In this document: positions 34,157 through 42,593 of the stretch, piece after piece | Layout: the number at the start of each line of letters is the position of its first letter | How positions within the stretch are numbered: position 1 is the stretch's first letter | From: Cellulosimicrobium funkei | GTDB lineage: Bacteria > Actinomycetota > Actinomycetes > Actinomycetales > Cellulomonadaceae | Assembly: GCF_004519295.1 (NCBI RefSeq) | Contig: NZ_SOZH01000006.1 | Coordinates: 62,001-126,000, forward strand | DNA length: 64,000 bases | Direction of reading: 5' to 3' | The notes under the pieces: generated by a model | Seen by the model: the letters and a program-made list of their open reading frames with translations, nothing else | Database searches by the model: none | What the model was told of the DNA's origin: nothing | Position numbers and translations under genes: made by a program

Positions 34157-35464
34157 TCAGGGGAGCGGGACGACGTCCACGCGCACGATGCGCCGCCCCG
34201 CGACGTCGGTCACCGTGAGCCGGTAGCCGTCCGCGTCGACGTGGTCGCCCACGAGGGCGAGGCGCCCGAGCTGCGCCAGGACGAAGCCGGCGACGGTCTC
34301 GTACGGGCCGTCGGGCAGCTCGACGCCCGTGCGGCGCGCGAACTCCTCGATCGTCTGTCCGGCGTCCACGCTCGTGGTCGCGCCGTGCTCGCGAGCGGGC
34401 GACGGCTCGTCGGCGTCGTACTCGTCACGGATGTCGCCCACGAGCTCCTCGACGAGGTCCTCGAGCGTGACGATCCCGTCGGTGCCGCCGTACTCGTCGA
34501 CGACGACGGCGATGTGCACGCCCTCGCGCCGCATCTGCGACATCGCGGGCAGCACGGTGTTCGTCGCGGGCAGCGCGAGGATGGGCCGCACGACGTCGCG
34601 CACGGTGAGGGCGCGCCCCGTCGCCGGGTCCGTCGGCGGGTGGTCGGGGCAGTCCCGGCCGAGCAGGTCGCGCACGTGGAGGAAGCCGACGACGTCGTCG
34701 AAGTCGTCGCCCGTCACCGGGTAGCGCGAGTACGGGCCCGCCGCGACCGTCTCGGCGGCGTCCGCGAGGGGGGTGTCGGCCGCGAGGAACGCGACCTCGC
34801 CGCGCGGCGTCATCGCCTCGGCGAGCGAGCGGTCACCCGCCGCGAACACGTCGTCGAGGATGCGGCGCTCGTCCTCGGGCAGCGACTCGTGCGCGAGCAC
34901 GATCTCGCGCAGCTCCTCCTCGCTCATCTCCTCGCTGCGCGCCGAGGGGTCGCCGCCGAGCAGCCGCACGACGCCGTCGGTCGAGCGCGACAGCAGCCAG
35001 ATGACGGGCCGCATGAGGGTCGCGAAGCGGTCCAGGGGAGGGGCGACGACGAGCGCGACGCCCGCCGAGCGCTGGAGCGCGATGCGCTTGGGCACGAGCT
35101 CGCCGAGCACCAGGGAGAGGTAGGCGATGACGAGCGTGAGCCCCACGAGCGCGACGGTGTCCGCGAGCCCGCTCGACAGGCCCAGGTCCTCGAGCGCGGG
35201 CGCGAGGTCCGGCGCGAGCGTCGACGCGCCGTACGCGGCCGAGAAGAAGCCCGCCACGGTGACGCCGATCTGCACCGCCGCGAGGAAGCGGTTGGGGTCG
35301 CGCGCGACCGCCGCGACCCGCGCGCCGCGCGCCGACTGCTTCTCGATGCGGGCGACCTGGCTCTCGCGCAGCGAGACGAGCGCGATCTCGGTCCCGGCGA
35401 AGACGCCGCCGACGAGGATGAAGAGCAGGACGAGGCCGATGTTGGTCCAGGTGCCGGAGTCCAT
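34157..35464 (-). CDS. CNNM/CorC-type hemolysin-family membrane protein
   Basis: A 435-residue protein. The DUF21 membrane domain has about four helices (residues 1-200), beginning NIGLVLLFILVGGVFAGTEI and including ELVPKRIALQ. A CBS pair follows (about 215-345) with MTPRGEVAFLAADTPLADAA and VVVDEYGGTDGIVTLEDLVE, then the CorC/HlyC C-terminal domain (about 355-430) with FARRTGVELPDGPYETVAGF. The family handles Mg(II) or Co(II) efflux or sensing. It is one of three such genes in the window. Its 3' neighbour is a long inverted repeat. Confidence 0.92.
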   Translation of the reverse strand: MDSGTWTNIGLVLLFILVGGVFAGTEIALVSLRESQVARIEKQSARGARVAAVARDPNRFLAAVQIGVTVAGFFSAAYGASTLAPDLAPALEDLGLSSGLADTVALVGLTLVIAYLSLVLGELVPKRIALQRSAGVALVVAPPLDRFATLMRPVIWLLSRSTDGVVRLLGGDPSARSEEMSEEELREIVLAHESLPEDERRILDDVFAAGDRSLAEAMTPRGEVAFLAADTPLADAAETVAAGPYSRYPVTGDDFDDVVGFLHVRDLLGRDCPDHPPTDPATGRALTVRDVVRPILALPATNTVLPAMSQMRREGVHIAVVVDEYGGTDGIVTLEDLVEELVGDIRDEYDADEPSPAREHGATTSVDAGQTIEEFARRTGVELPDGPYETVAGFVLAQLGRLALVGDHVDADGYRLTVTDVAGRRIVRVDVVPLP

Positions 35465-35500
35465 GCCTCATCCAACCAGGCCGCTCGGCCCGGCGTGGGC

Positions 35501-36484
35501 TCAGCCGGCTGTCGCGGGGCCGTCCGGCGTGGTCGGCTCGGTCGTGGCGGGCTCGCCGTGCTTGCGGCGCGGGATCAGGTGCGCCACGAGGACCACGACG
35601 CCGCCGACCACGATCCCGACGACGGCGGAGCACGCCGTGTTGACGAGCCAGCCGAGGAACCCGCCCACGCCCGCGACGCCGGTCACGGCGTGCTCGAGGT
35701 GGTGCACGACGTCGTACGGGCCGTGCCAGCCGAGGTCGTACGTGCCCTGGAGCAGGATGTGGCCGCCCACCCAGAGCATCGCGACGATCCCGACGATCGA
35801 GATGACGGACATGACCTTCGGCATCGCGCTCACGAGCCCGCGCCCGAACGACTGGACCCAGGGCGTGTCGCGCTTCGCGAGGTGCAGGCCGATGTCGTCC
35901 ATCTTCACGATGAGCGCCACGACCCCGTAGACGAGGACCGTGATGAGGATCGCGACGATCACGAGGATGATCAGACGCGACCAGAAGTTCTCCGAGGCGA
36001 CCTCGTTGAGCGCGATGACCATGATCTCCGCGCTGAGGATGAAGTCGGTGCGGACCGCGCTCGACACCACCGAGTCCTCGTCGACCGCCTTCTTCTCGGT
36101 CTTCGTCTCGACCTCGGCGTGGTGCCGCCCCGAGACGAGCTCCCACACCTTCTCGGCGCCCTCGAACGCGAGGTACGTGCCGCCGAGCATGAGCAGCGGC
36201 GTGAGCAGGTCGGGAAGGAACTGGCTCAGGAGCAGGATCGCCGGGAGGATGAACAGCAGCTTGTTGCGCAGCGACCCGGTCGCGATCCGCTTGACGACGG
36301 GCAGCTCGCGCTTGGCGGCCAGGCCCTCGACGTAGCGGGGCGTGACGGCGGTGTCGTCGATGACGACGCCCGTCGCCTTCGCGCTCGCACGCCCGGCGGC
36401 CGCGCCGACGTCGTCGATCGAGGCGGCCGCGAGCTTGGCGAACGCGGCGATGTCGTCCAGGAGGGCAGCGAGTCCGAAGGCCAT
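35501..36484 (-). CDS. DUF808 (YedI-type) membrane protein
   Basis: A 327-residue inner-membrane protein. The N-terminus MAFGLAALLDDIAAFAKLAA, ASIDDVGAAAGRASAKATGVVIDDTAVTPRY and GTYLAFEGAEKVWE are diagnostic of DUF808. Several helices follow, among them LIILVIVAILITVLVYGVVA and VMSVISIVGIVAMLWVGGHI. Function unknown. It lies 37 nt upstream of the CNNM gene on the same strand and may be co-transcribed. Confidence 0.92.
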   Translation of the reverse strand: MAFGLAALLDDIAAFAKLAAASIDDVGAAAGRASAKATGVVIDDTAVTPRYVEGLAAKRELPVVKRIATGSLRNKLLFILPAILLLSQFLPDLLTPLLMLGGTYLAFEGAEKVWELVSGRHHAEVETKTEKKAVDEDSVVSSAVRTDFILSAEIMVIALNEVASENFWSRLIILVIVAILITVLVYGVVALIVKMDDIGLHLAKRDTPWVQSFGRGLVSAMPKVMSVISIVGIVAMLWVGGHILLQGTYDLGWHGPYDVVHHLEHAVTGVAGVGGFLGWLVNTACSAVVGIVVGGVVVLVAHLIPRRKHGEPATTEPTTPDGPATAG

Positions 36485-36679
36485 GGGTGGGTGCTCCGTG
36501 CGCCGGCCCGTGTCGCCGCGCACGGGCCCGCTGGTCGAGTGGACGCGGCCGCAGCATCGTAGCGACTCCGCCCCCACCACGCGTCGCAGGACCGCACCCG
36601 CCGGCACCGGGGCGCCGAGCACGGGACCGGCGACCGGATCGAGGCGATTCCGGTCGCCCACCCCGTGCTCGGCGGCGGC

Positions 36680-39289
36680 TCACGTGACTGCCGGGTCGTC
36701 CGTGGAGGGGCGGGTCACCACGTTCACCAGGTGCGGCGGGCGGACGACGACGCGCACGACGTGCCGCCCGGCCGTCGCCCGGGCGGCACCCGCGGTCGCG
36801 AGCGCGAGGTCGTGCAGCGTCCGCTCGTCGACGTCCGCGGCCACCCGCACCCGGTCGCGCACCTTCCCGTCGACCTGGACGGCCGCCACGACCTCGTCGA
36901 CGACGAGCAGCGCCGGGTCGACGGTCGGCCAGTCGGCCTCGGTCACCGACGGCTCGCGCCCGAGGCGGTGCCACGCCTCCTCCGCCGTGTGCGGCGCGAC
37001 CAGGCTCAGCAGCACGACGGCGGCCTCGACGGCCTCGCGCACGGCGGCGGCGTGCGCGCCGGCCTTTTCGTCGGACGCCGGCCCGGTGTCGGTGGCGCGC
37101 CGCGCGGCGCTCGCGAGCTCCATGACGCGCGCGACGACGACGTTGAACCGGCTCCGGTCGAGCAGGTCCTCCGCCTCGTGCACGGTCCGGTGCGTGGCCC
37201 GGCGCAGCGCGTGAGCCCGCGACCCGGGCACGACGGCGCCCAGCACCTCGGGGCCGGTCGCCCGCGGCCCGGCGGCCGGTCCGACGGCGTCCGCGAGCCG
37301 CAGCACGCGCGCGCAGAACCGCCGCATCGCGCTCGCGTCGACGTCGGCCCAGTCGACGTCGTCCTCCGGCGGCCCCGCGAACACCAGGGCGAGGCGGACC
37401 GCGTCGGCACCGTGCCGGTCGAGCTGCTCGCCGAGGTCGACGCCGTTCCCGAGCGACTTGCTCATGGCCCGCCCGCCGTTGCGCACCTGACCCTGGTTGA
37501 GCAGGGTCGCGAAGGGCTCGACGACGTCCACCCAGCCCTCGTCGTGCAGGAACTTCGTGACGAACCGGCTGTACAGCAGGTGCAGGATCGCGTGCTCGAC
37601 GCCGCCCACGTACTGCGCCGCGGGCATCCACCGACGCGCGTCCTCGGGGCGGAACGGGACGTCGTCGGGCGGGCCGTCGTCGCCCGGCGAGCAGTACCGC
37701 AGGAAGTACCACGACGAGTCGACGAACGTGTCGAGCGTGTCCGGGTCGCGCTCGGCGTCGGCGCCGCACCGGGGGCACGGCACGCGCCGCCACGCCTCGG
37801 CGGCGGGGGCGGCCAGCGGCGAGCGGCCCCGAGGGAGGAGGTCGTCGCCGGCCAGGTCGGGGAGCCGGACGGGCAGGTCGTCGTCCGGGACGGGCACGAC
37901 GCCGCACCCCGGGCAGTGCACGACCGGGACGGGTGCGCCCCAGTAGCGCTGCCGCGAGACCAGCCAGTCGCGCAGCCGGTACGACGTCGCACGCTCGCCC
38001 GTGCCGTCGTCCTCCAGGCGGGCGATCGCCTCCTCCACGCCCGGCCACGTCTCGCCCGACCCCGTCGGCAGGCCGTGGGCGGCGGCGAAGCGCGCGTCGC
38101 GGTCGTCGTGCGCGGGCACGCCCATGACCGCTCCCGTCCCGTAGTGGGGCAGCACATGGTCGGCGGCCCAGACCGGCAGCCGCTCGTCGCTGCCGGGGCG
38201 GCGGACCCAGGCGCCCAGGAACGTCCCGGCGCTCGGGCGCTGCGCGCTCGTCCGCTCGATCTCCCCGGACGCCAGCGCGGTCTCCCGGTGCCGGGCGAGC
38301 GCCTCCGCGCGCTCCGGTGCGCACAGTGCCGCAGCGAGCGGCCCGTCCGGCGCGACCGCGACGAACGTCGCGCCGGGCAGGGTGTCGGGACGCGTCGTGA
38401 AGACCTCGACGTGCTCGGGCCGCGAGGCGGCCCCGGGCGCGGCGCTCGCGGGGGCGAGGGGGGCGTCGTCGGGCACGACGGGGAAGCGCACGCGCGCCCC
38501 GGCGCTGCGCCCGATCCAGTTCCGCTGCATCGTCAGCACGCGTGCGGGCCACGCGTCCTCGAGCGCCTCCATGTCGTCGAGCAGGCGGTCCGCGTACGCG
38601 GTGACGCGCACGAACCACTGCGTGAGCTCGCGGTGCACGACGGCGGCCCCGCACCGCTCGCACCGACCGCCCACGACCTGCTCGTTCGCGAGCACGGTCC
38701 GGTCGACCGGGCACCAGTTCACCGACGCCGTCGCGCGGTAGGCGAGGCCGCGCTCCAGCAGCCGCAGGAACAGCCACTGCGTCCATCGGTAGTACTCCGG
38801 TCGGTGGGTCTCCAGGCGGCGCGACCAGTCGAACGACACCCCGTACCGGCGCGCGGTGGCGGCCTGCGTCGCGATGTTCGTCTCGGTGAAGACGGCGGGG
38901 TTCTCGCCGCGGCGGATCGCCGCGTTCTCGGCGGGCAGCCCGAACGAGTCCCAGCCGATCGGGTTGAGGACGTCGTACCCGCGCAGGCGCCAGTACCGCG
39001 CGACGACGTCCTCCAGCGCGAACACCTCGGCATGACCCATGTGCAGGTCGCCCGAAGGGTAGGGAAACATCGTCAGCAGGTACCTGCGGGGGCGCGAGCC
39101 GTCGTCGCGCGCGCGGAACGTGCCGTGCTCGGCCCAGTACTGCTGCCAGCGGTCCTCGATCTCTCGCGACGACGCGCCGAGCATGCGGCTGTCGCCCGAG
39201 CTCGGCTCGACATGGTCGACACCCGCATGGTCGGCGGGGACGATCGGGACAGTGGGGACAGAAGGGTGGGGTGGGGGTGCGGCGTGCAT
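36680..39289 (-). CDS. leuS: Leucine--tRNA ligase, divergent type, with leader-peptide control
   Basis: An 869-residue class I synthetase. The HIGH motif is HMGH in [20 protein letters not shown], followed by [13 protein letters not shown]. Two cysteine clusters are CERCG and CPGCG/CPRCG. The editing domain keeps [14 protein letters not shown] and [20 protein letters not shown] is MSKSLGN, and the C-terminal domain ends [14 protein letters not shown]. Usual actinobacterial LeuRS proteins are nearer 950 residues with HVGHPLGYIATD, so this is probably a second, horizontally acquired LeuRS. Such paralogues can give resistance to LeuRS inhibitors, which is inference here. SD GAGGAGCC (39296-39303) sits 8 nt before the ATG and is complementary to Leu codons of the upstream leader peptide. 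Confidence 0.92.
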   Translation of the reverse strand: MHAAPPPHPSVPTVPIVPADHAGVDHVEPSSGDSRMLGASSREIEDRWQQYWAEHGTFRARDDGSRPRRYLLTMFPYPSGDLHMGHAEVFALEDVVARYWRLRGYDVLNPIGWDSFGLPAENAAIRRGENPAVFTETNIATQAATARRYGVSFDWSRRLETHRPEYYRWTQWLFLRLLERGLAYRATASVNWCPVDRTVLANEQVVGGRCERCGAAVVHRELTQWFVRVTAYADRLLDDMEALEDAWPARVLTMQRNWIGRSAGARVRFPVVPDDAPLAPASAAPGAASRPEHVEVFTTRPDTLPGATFVAVAPDGPLAAALCAPERAEALARHRETALASGEIERTSAQRPSAGTFLGAWVRRPGSDERLPVWAADHVLPHYGTGAVMGVPAHDDRDARFAAAHGLPTGSGETWPGVEEAIARLEDDGTGERATSYRLRDWLVSRQRYWGAPVPVVHCPGCGVVPVPDDDLPVRLPDLAGDDLLPRGRSPLAAPAAEAWRRVPCPRCGADAERDPDTLDTFVDSSWYFLRYCSPGDDGPPDDVPFRPEDARRWMPAAQYVGGVEHAILHLLYSRFVTKFLHDEGWVDVVEPFATLLNQGQVRNGGRAMSKSLGNGVDLGEQLDRHGADAVRLALVFAGPPEDDVDWADVDASAMRRFCARVLRLADAVGPAAGPRATGPEVLGAVVPGSRAHALRRATHRTVHEAEDLLDRSRFNVVVARVMELASAARRATDTGPASDEKAGAHAAAVREAVEAAVVLLSLVAPHTAEEAWHRLGREPSVTEADWPTVDPALLVVDEVVAAVQVDGKVRDRVRVAADVDERTLHDLALATAGAARATAGRHVVRVVVRPPHLVNVVTRPSTDDPAVT

Positions 39290-39362
39290 CGGGAGGGCTC
39301 CTCGAGAGGTGGGCTCGTCGTCGGGCACTCGCCGTGCGGCCCCTCGGGGACGCGCAGGCACC

Positions 39363-39401
39363 GCCGCGCTGAGCGTGCCCGCCCGGCGGGCTCAGCGCGG
39401 C
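39363..39401 (-). promoter_or_regulatory. Strong hairpin overlapping the stop codon of the leuS leader ORF
   Basis: Perfect 12-bp arms (GCCGCGCTGAGC and its complement) with a further CCGCC/GGCGG inner stem. The leader ORF stop codon (39392-39394) is in the first arm, so a ribosome finishing the leader would open it, whereas one stalled at the Leu codons would not. No U-tract follows, so transcription termination is doubtful and a folding switch is more likely. Confidence 0.65.
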
Positions 39402-39430
39402 CGACGAAGGAGGAGCCGCAGGTGTCGCAT
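39392..39430 (-). CDS. Leucine-rich leader peptide [12 protein letters not shown] upstream of leuS
   Basis: A 12-codon ORF (ATG 39428-39430, TGA 39392-39394) encoding [12 protein letters not shown], with CTG and then three consecutive Leu codons CTC CTC CTT. The segment GGCTCCTC (39410-39417), spanning two of these codons, is the exact complement of GAGGAGCC, the leuS Shine-Dalgarno region (39296-39303). A promoter-like TTGACC/GACGAT pair puts the start of transcription at or near the ATG. Leu codon runs in a short ORF ahead of a leucyl-tRNA synthetase gene are what ribosome-mediated attenuation by leucyl-tRNA supply requires. Confidence 0.75.
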   Translation of the reverse strand: MRHLRLLLRRPR

Positions 39431-39437
39431 CCCGGCC

Positions 39438-39467
39438 ATCGTCGCCCGGGCGCCGACGCGCGGTCAA
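39438..39467 (-). promoter_or_regulatory. Promoter of the leuS leader transcript
   Basis: On the minus strand TTGACC (39462-39467) and GACGAT (39438-39443) are separated by 18 nt. The hexamer ends 7 nt before the leader ATG, giving a leaderless leader peptide. Confidence 0.55.
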
Positions 39468-39550
39468 CACCGGGACGGCCCAGGACCGGGGCGGGGCCGG
39501 GTGTGGCGGACGTCGCGCACGCGGGCGCGCCACGGCCGATGCTGCGCCAG

Positions 39551-39556
39551 TAGGCT
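39551..39556 (+). promoter_or_regulatory. -10 hexamer TAGGCT of lpd
   Basis: TAGGCT, then 7 nt, then the lpd ATG. There is no Shine-Dalgarno in between, so the transcript is probably leaderless. Confidence 0.55.
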
Positions 39557-39563
39557 TGAGGCC

Positions 39564-40970
39564 ATGGCATCCCACTACGACGTCGTCGTCCTCGGTGCAG
39601 GTCCCGGTGGTTACGTGGCCGCGATCCGTGCAGCCCAGCTGGGCCTGTCGGTCGCGGTCGTGGAGGAGAAGTACTGGGGTGGGGTGTGCCTCAACGTGGG
39701 CTGCATCCCGTCCAAGGCGCTCCTGCGCAACGCCGAGCTCGCGCACATCTTCCAGCACGACGCGAAGACCTTCGGCATCTCCGGAGAGGTCAGCTTCGAC
39801 TTCGGCGCGGCGTTCGACCGCTCGCGCACCGTCGCGGAGGGGCGCGTCAAGGGCGTGCACTTCCTCATGAAGAAGAACAAGATCACCGAGTACGACGGCC
39901 GCGGCACGTTCCGCGACGCGCACACGCTCGACGTGAAGCTCGCCGACGGCTCGACCGACCAGGTGACGTTCGACAACGTCATCATCGCGACCGGCTCGAA
40001 GGTACGCCTGCTCCCGGGCGTCGAGCTGTCCGAGAACGTCGTCACGTACGAGAAGCAGATCCTCACGCGCGACCTGCCCCGCTCCATCGCCATCGTCGGC
40101 GCGGGCGCGATCGGCATGGAGTTCGCCTACGTCCTCAAGAACTACGGCGTGGACGTGACGATCATCGAGTTCCTCGACCGCGCGCTGCCCAACGAGGACG
40201 CCGACGTGTCGAAGGAGATCGCCAAGCAGTACAAGAAGCTCGGTGTCAACCTGCTCACCTCGACCGCCGTCCAGACGGTCAAGGACAACGGCGCCGACGG
40301 CGTCACCGTCAGCTACAAGGGCGTCAAGGACGACAAGCCGGGCGAGCTCGTCGTCGACAAGGTCCTCATGGCCGTCGGCTTCGCGCCCAACGTCGAGGGC
40401 TTCGGCCTGGAGAACACCGGCGTCCAGCTCACCGAGCGCGGCGCCATCGCGATCGACGACGTCATGCGCACCAACGTCGAGCACATCTACGCGATCGGCG
40501 ACGTCACCGCGAAGCTCATGCTCGCGCACGTCGCGGAGGCGCAGGGTGTCGTCGCGGCGGAGACCATCGGCGGCGCCGAGACGCTCACGCTCGGCGACTA
40601 CCGCATGATGCCGCGCGCGACGTTCTGCCAGCCGCAGGTCGCGAGCTTCGGCCTCACCGAGCAGCAGGCGCGCGACGAGGGCTACCAGGTCAAGGTCGCG
40701 ACCTTCCCGTTCATGGCGAACGGCAAGGCGCACGGCCTCGGCGACCCGGTCGGCTTCGTCAAGCTCATCTCCGACGAGACCTACGGCGAGCTCCTCGGCG
40801 GCCACCTCATCGGCCCCGACGTCTCCGAGATGCTGCCCGAGCTCACGCTCGCGCAGAAGTGGGACCTCACGGTCAACGAGGTGGCGCGCAACGTGCACAC
40901 CCACCCGACGCTGTCCGAGGCCGTCCAGGAGTCGATCCACGGCCTCGCGGGGCACATGATCAACTTCTGA
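39564..40970 (+). CDS. lpdA: Dihydrolipoyl dehydrogenase (E3)
   Basis: A 468-residue flavoprotein. The FAD dinucleotide motif is [20 protein letters not shown], the redox-active disulfide is Cys42/Cys47 in [16 protein letters not shown], the NAD motif [17 protein letters not shown], the second FAD motif [20 protein letters not shown], and the catalytic His lies in [10 protein letters not shown]. It reoxidises lipoamide in 2-oxoacid dehydrogenase complexes. It is divergent from leuS, has a leaderless-type promoter and is followed by two strong hairpins, so it is monocistronic. Confidence 0.96.
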   Translation: MASHYDVVVLGAGPGGYVAAIRAAQLGLSVAVVEEKYWGGVCLNVGCIPSKALLRNAELAHIFQHDAKTFGISGEVSFDFGAAFDRSRTVAEGRVKGVHFLMKKNKITEYDGRGTFRDAHTLDVKLADGSTDQVTFDNVIIATGSKVRLLPGVELSENVVTYEKQILTRDLPRSIAIVGAGAIGMEFAYVLKNYGVDVTIIEFLDRALPNEDADVSKEIAKQYKKLGVNLLTSTAVQTVKDNGADGVTVSYKGVKDDKPGELVVDKVLMAVGFAPNVEGFGLENTGVQLTERGAIAIDDVMRTNVEHIYAIGDVTAKLMLAHVAEAQGVVAAETIGGAETLTLGDYRMMPRATFCQPQVASFGLTEQQARDEGYQVKVATFPFMANGKAHGLGDPVGFVKLISDETYGELLGGHLIGPDVSEMLPELTLAQKWDLTVNEVARNVHTHPTLSEAVQESIHGLAGHMINF

Positions 40971-40982
40971 CCCGTCAGACGC

Positions 40983-41046
40983 GGTCGCCCGCGCGGGCGA
41001 CCACCCGAGCCGAGGCCCGGACCTGCTTGTCTCAGGTCCGGGCCTC
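40983..41046 (+). terminator. Tandem terminator hairpins after lpdA
   Basis: First a 20-bp palindrome GGTCGCCCGCGCGGGCGACC (40983-41002), then a 14-bp stem GAGGCCCGGACCTG with its complement around a 7-nt loop (41012-41046). They lie between lpdA and the convergent MarR gene. Confidence 0.8.
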
Positions 41047-41144
41047 GTGCTGTCCGGCGGGCGTGCGTGCGCCTGGGGACGAACGTGCCCCCGCGCGCCC
41101 TCGCCGGGGAGGCGGACGGTCCGCCGGGCGACCCGCCGGTGCCG

Positions 41145-41588
41145 CTAGGCGAGCGTCCGCGTCACGTGCTCGAGCCAGCGGGCGACGGTGACCAGCTCGT
41201 CGGGGGTGAAGCCCTCGGTGAGGCGGTCGTTCAGCTCGGCGAGCGCGGCGCGCACGTCGTCGAGCGCCGCGGTGCCGGTGGGCGTGAGGTCCAGGCGGAC
41301 GGTGCGCCGGTCGTCGGGGTCGGGGCGACGGCGCACGAGGTCCGCGCGCTCCATGCGGGCGAGCAGGCCGCTGGTGCCGGCGGGAGAGGCATGCAGCGCG
41401 GCCGTCACCTCGCCGATCGTCGCGCCGGGGTGGGCGGCGAGGTGCAGCAGCACGCCGGCGGCGGCGGCCCCGAGCCCCGGGCCGCCGTCCCCGGTCGTGC
41501 GCGCGCTGCCGCGGCGCGCGATCCAGCGCCGCATCTGGCGCTCCGCCGCGGTGGTGAGGAACACCAGCCGCGGCGGGCGGCCCGTCAT
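41145..41588 (-). CDS. MarR-family transcriptional regulator
   Basis: A 147-residue winged-helix regulator. TIGEVTAALHASPAGTSGLLARMERADLVRRRPDPDDRRTVRLDLT is the helix-turn-helix and wing with the MarR DRR signature, flanked by dimerisation helices. The ATG overlaps the stop of the upstream alpha/beta hydrolase (ATGA), so it is translated with that gene. Autoregulation is likely through the palindrome at the hydrolase start (42523-42534). Confidence 0.9.
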   Translation of the reverse strand: MTGRPPRLVFLTTAAERQMRRWIARRGSARTTGDGGPGLGAAAAGVLLHLAAHPGATIGEVTAALHASPAGTSGLLARMERADLVRRRPDPDDRRTVRLDLTPTGTAALDDVRAALAELNDRLTEGFTPDELVTVARWLEHVTRTLA

Positions 41589-42529
41589 CGTCGCGGCTTC
41601 CTGGCGGGGAAGTGGACGTTCCCGTCCTGCTGCGACGGGGCGGCCGCGGCGCGGGCGTCGAGCCAGGCGAGGAGGTCGGGCCAGAGCGTGTCGCGCAGGC
41701 CGCGGCGGAAGAAGCCCAGGTGGCCGATCGCCTCCACGCCGCCGTCGGCGGGGCTCCAGGTGCGGCGCTCGACGTGGGCGGCCGTGAGGCGGTCGGTGAT
41801 CGCGTCGATCTGCGCGGGGGTGGCCCACGGGTCGTCGGTGAACCCGACGGCGAGGACGTCGCCCGTGACGCGTGCCGCGTCCGCGGCGGCGCGCATGGTC
41901 GGGTCGTCGAAGAAGTAGCCCGGCATGGTCGACCAGCGACTCCACTCGAGCATCGCGGCGGCGGGCATGTCCTCCCCGAGGCTCAGACGACGGCCGGGGA
42001 CGTGGCCGAGCACCCGGGCCGTCGCGGGGCCGAGCGCCCGCAGGATCAGTCGGACGCGCGCTCGCTCGGCGCGGTCGGGGATCGCGGACGTCGCGGCGAC
42101 GTGGGACGCGACCGTGACGAACCCGGCCAGGCCCCGTGAGCCCTTGCCGAGCGCGAGCGCGTGCCCGCCGATGCTGTGCCCGACGGCGAGCTGGGGCACG
42201 TCGCCGAACCGCGGGCGGGCCCACGCGGCGACCGCGGGGACGTCGTCGGCCATCCAGTCGCGCATGCGCAGGCCGCGGTGGTCGCGGGGGCTGCCGGACC
42301 GGCCCGTGCCGCGGTAGTCGTAGGTGACGGCGACATACCCATGAGTGGCGAGGAACTCCGCGAACCCCGTGTACAGACGCTCGGGGACCGCCGTCGCGGG
42401 GTGGATCACCACGACACCGCGGGGCGACTCCTCGGCGGGCCCGCGCACCGTGCCGACGACCCAGCCGCCCGCCGGAATCTGGATCCGCAGCTCCTCGGAG
42501 CCCACTGTCGCCGGCTCGTCATTTCGCAT
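41585..42529 (-). CDS. Alpha/beta hydrolase (serine aminopeptidase S33-like)
   Basis: A 314-residue hydrolase. The nucleophile elbow is QLAVGHSIGGHAL (GHSIGG), the oxyanion-side HPATAVPERLYTGFAEFLA precedes YDYRGTGRSGSPRDH, and the catalytic His lies in EAIGHLGFFRRG near the C-terminus. The start chosen (MRNDEPATVG, ATG 42527-42529) has TAGGGT 7 nt upstream. It forms an operon with the MarR regulator, so it probably acts on the compound that MarR senses. Substrate unknown. Confidence 0.88.
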   Translation of the reverse strand: MRNDEPATVGSEELRIQIPAGGWVVGTVRGPAEESPRGVVVIHPATAVPERLYTGFAEFLATHGYVAVTYDYRGTGRSGSPRDHRGLRMRDWMADDVPAVAAWARPRFGDVPQLAVGHSIGGHALALGKGSRGLAGFVTVASHVAATSAIPDRAERARVRLILRALGPATARVLGHVPGRRLSLGEDMPAAAMLEWSRWSTMPGYFFDDPTMRAAADAARVTGDVLAVGFTDDPWATPAQIDAITDRLTAAHVERRTWSPADGGVEAIGHLGFFRRGLRDTLWPDLLAWLDARAAAAPSQQDGNVHFPARKPRR

Positions 42530-42534
42530 GCGAA
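42523..42534. promoter_or_regulatory. MarR-type palindrome over the hydrolase start
   Basis: TTCGCATGCGAA is a perfect 12-bp palindrome, overlapping the start codon and the likely transcription start (-10 TAGGGT is 3 nt further upstream). Position and form fit the operator of the MarR regulator encoded by the same operon. Confidence 0.55.
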
Positions 42535-42593
42535 GTACCCTAGCGGGCTGCGCGACCGCGATCGTGGTCGAGCGGCCCGAGGAGGGTTCGTGT

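Noticed and set aside
39290-39467. T-box riboswitch ahead of leuS
   Set aside because: I looked for the GGTGG-ACCGCG T-box core and a specifier stem. Only a vague GGCGGTGCC resemblance exists, whereas the Leu-codon leader ORF and SD pairing explain the region better.
34833-40955. A 2040-codon open frame on the minus strand
   Set aside because: It is antisense or out of frame to leuS, DUF808, CNNM and lpdA, all with clear family motifs. Its translation is Arg/Ala-rich low-complexity of the kind produced by high-GC shadow frames.
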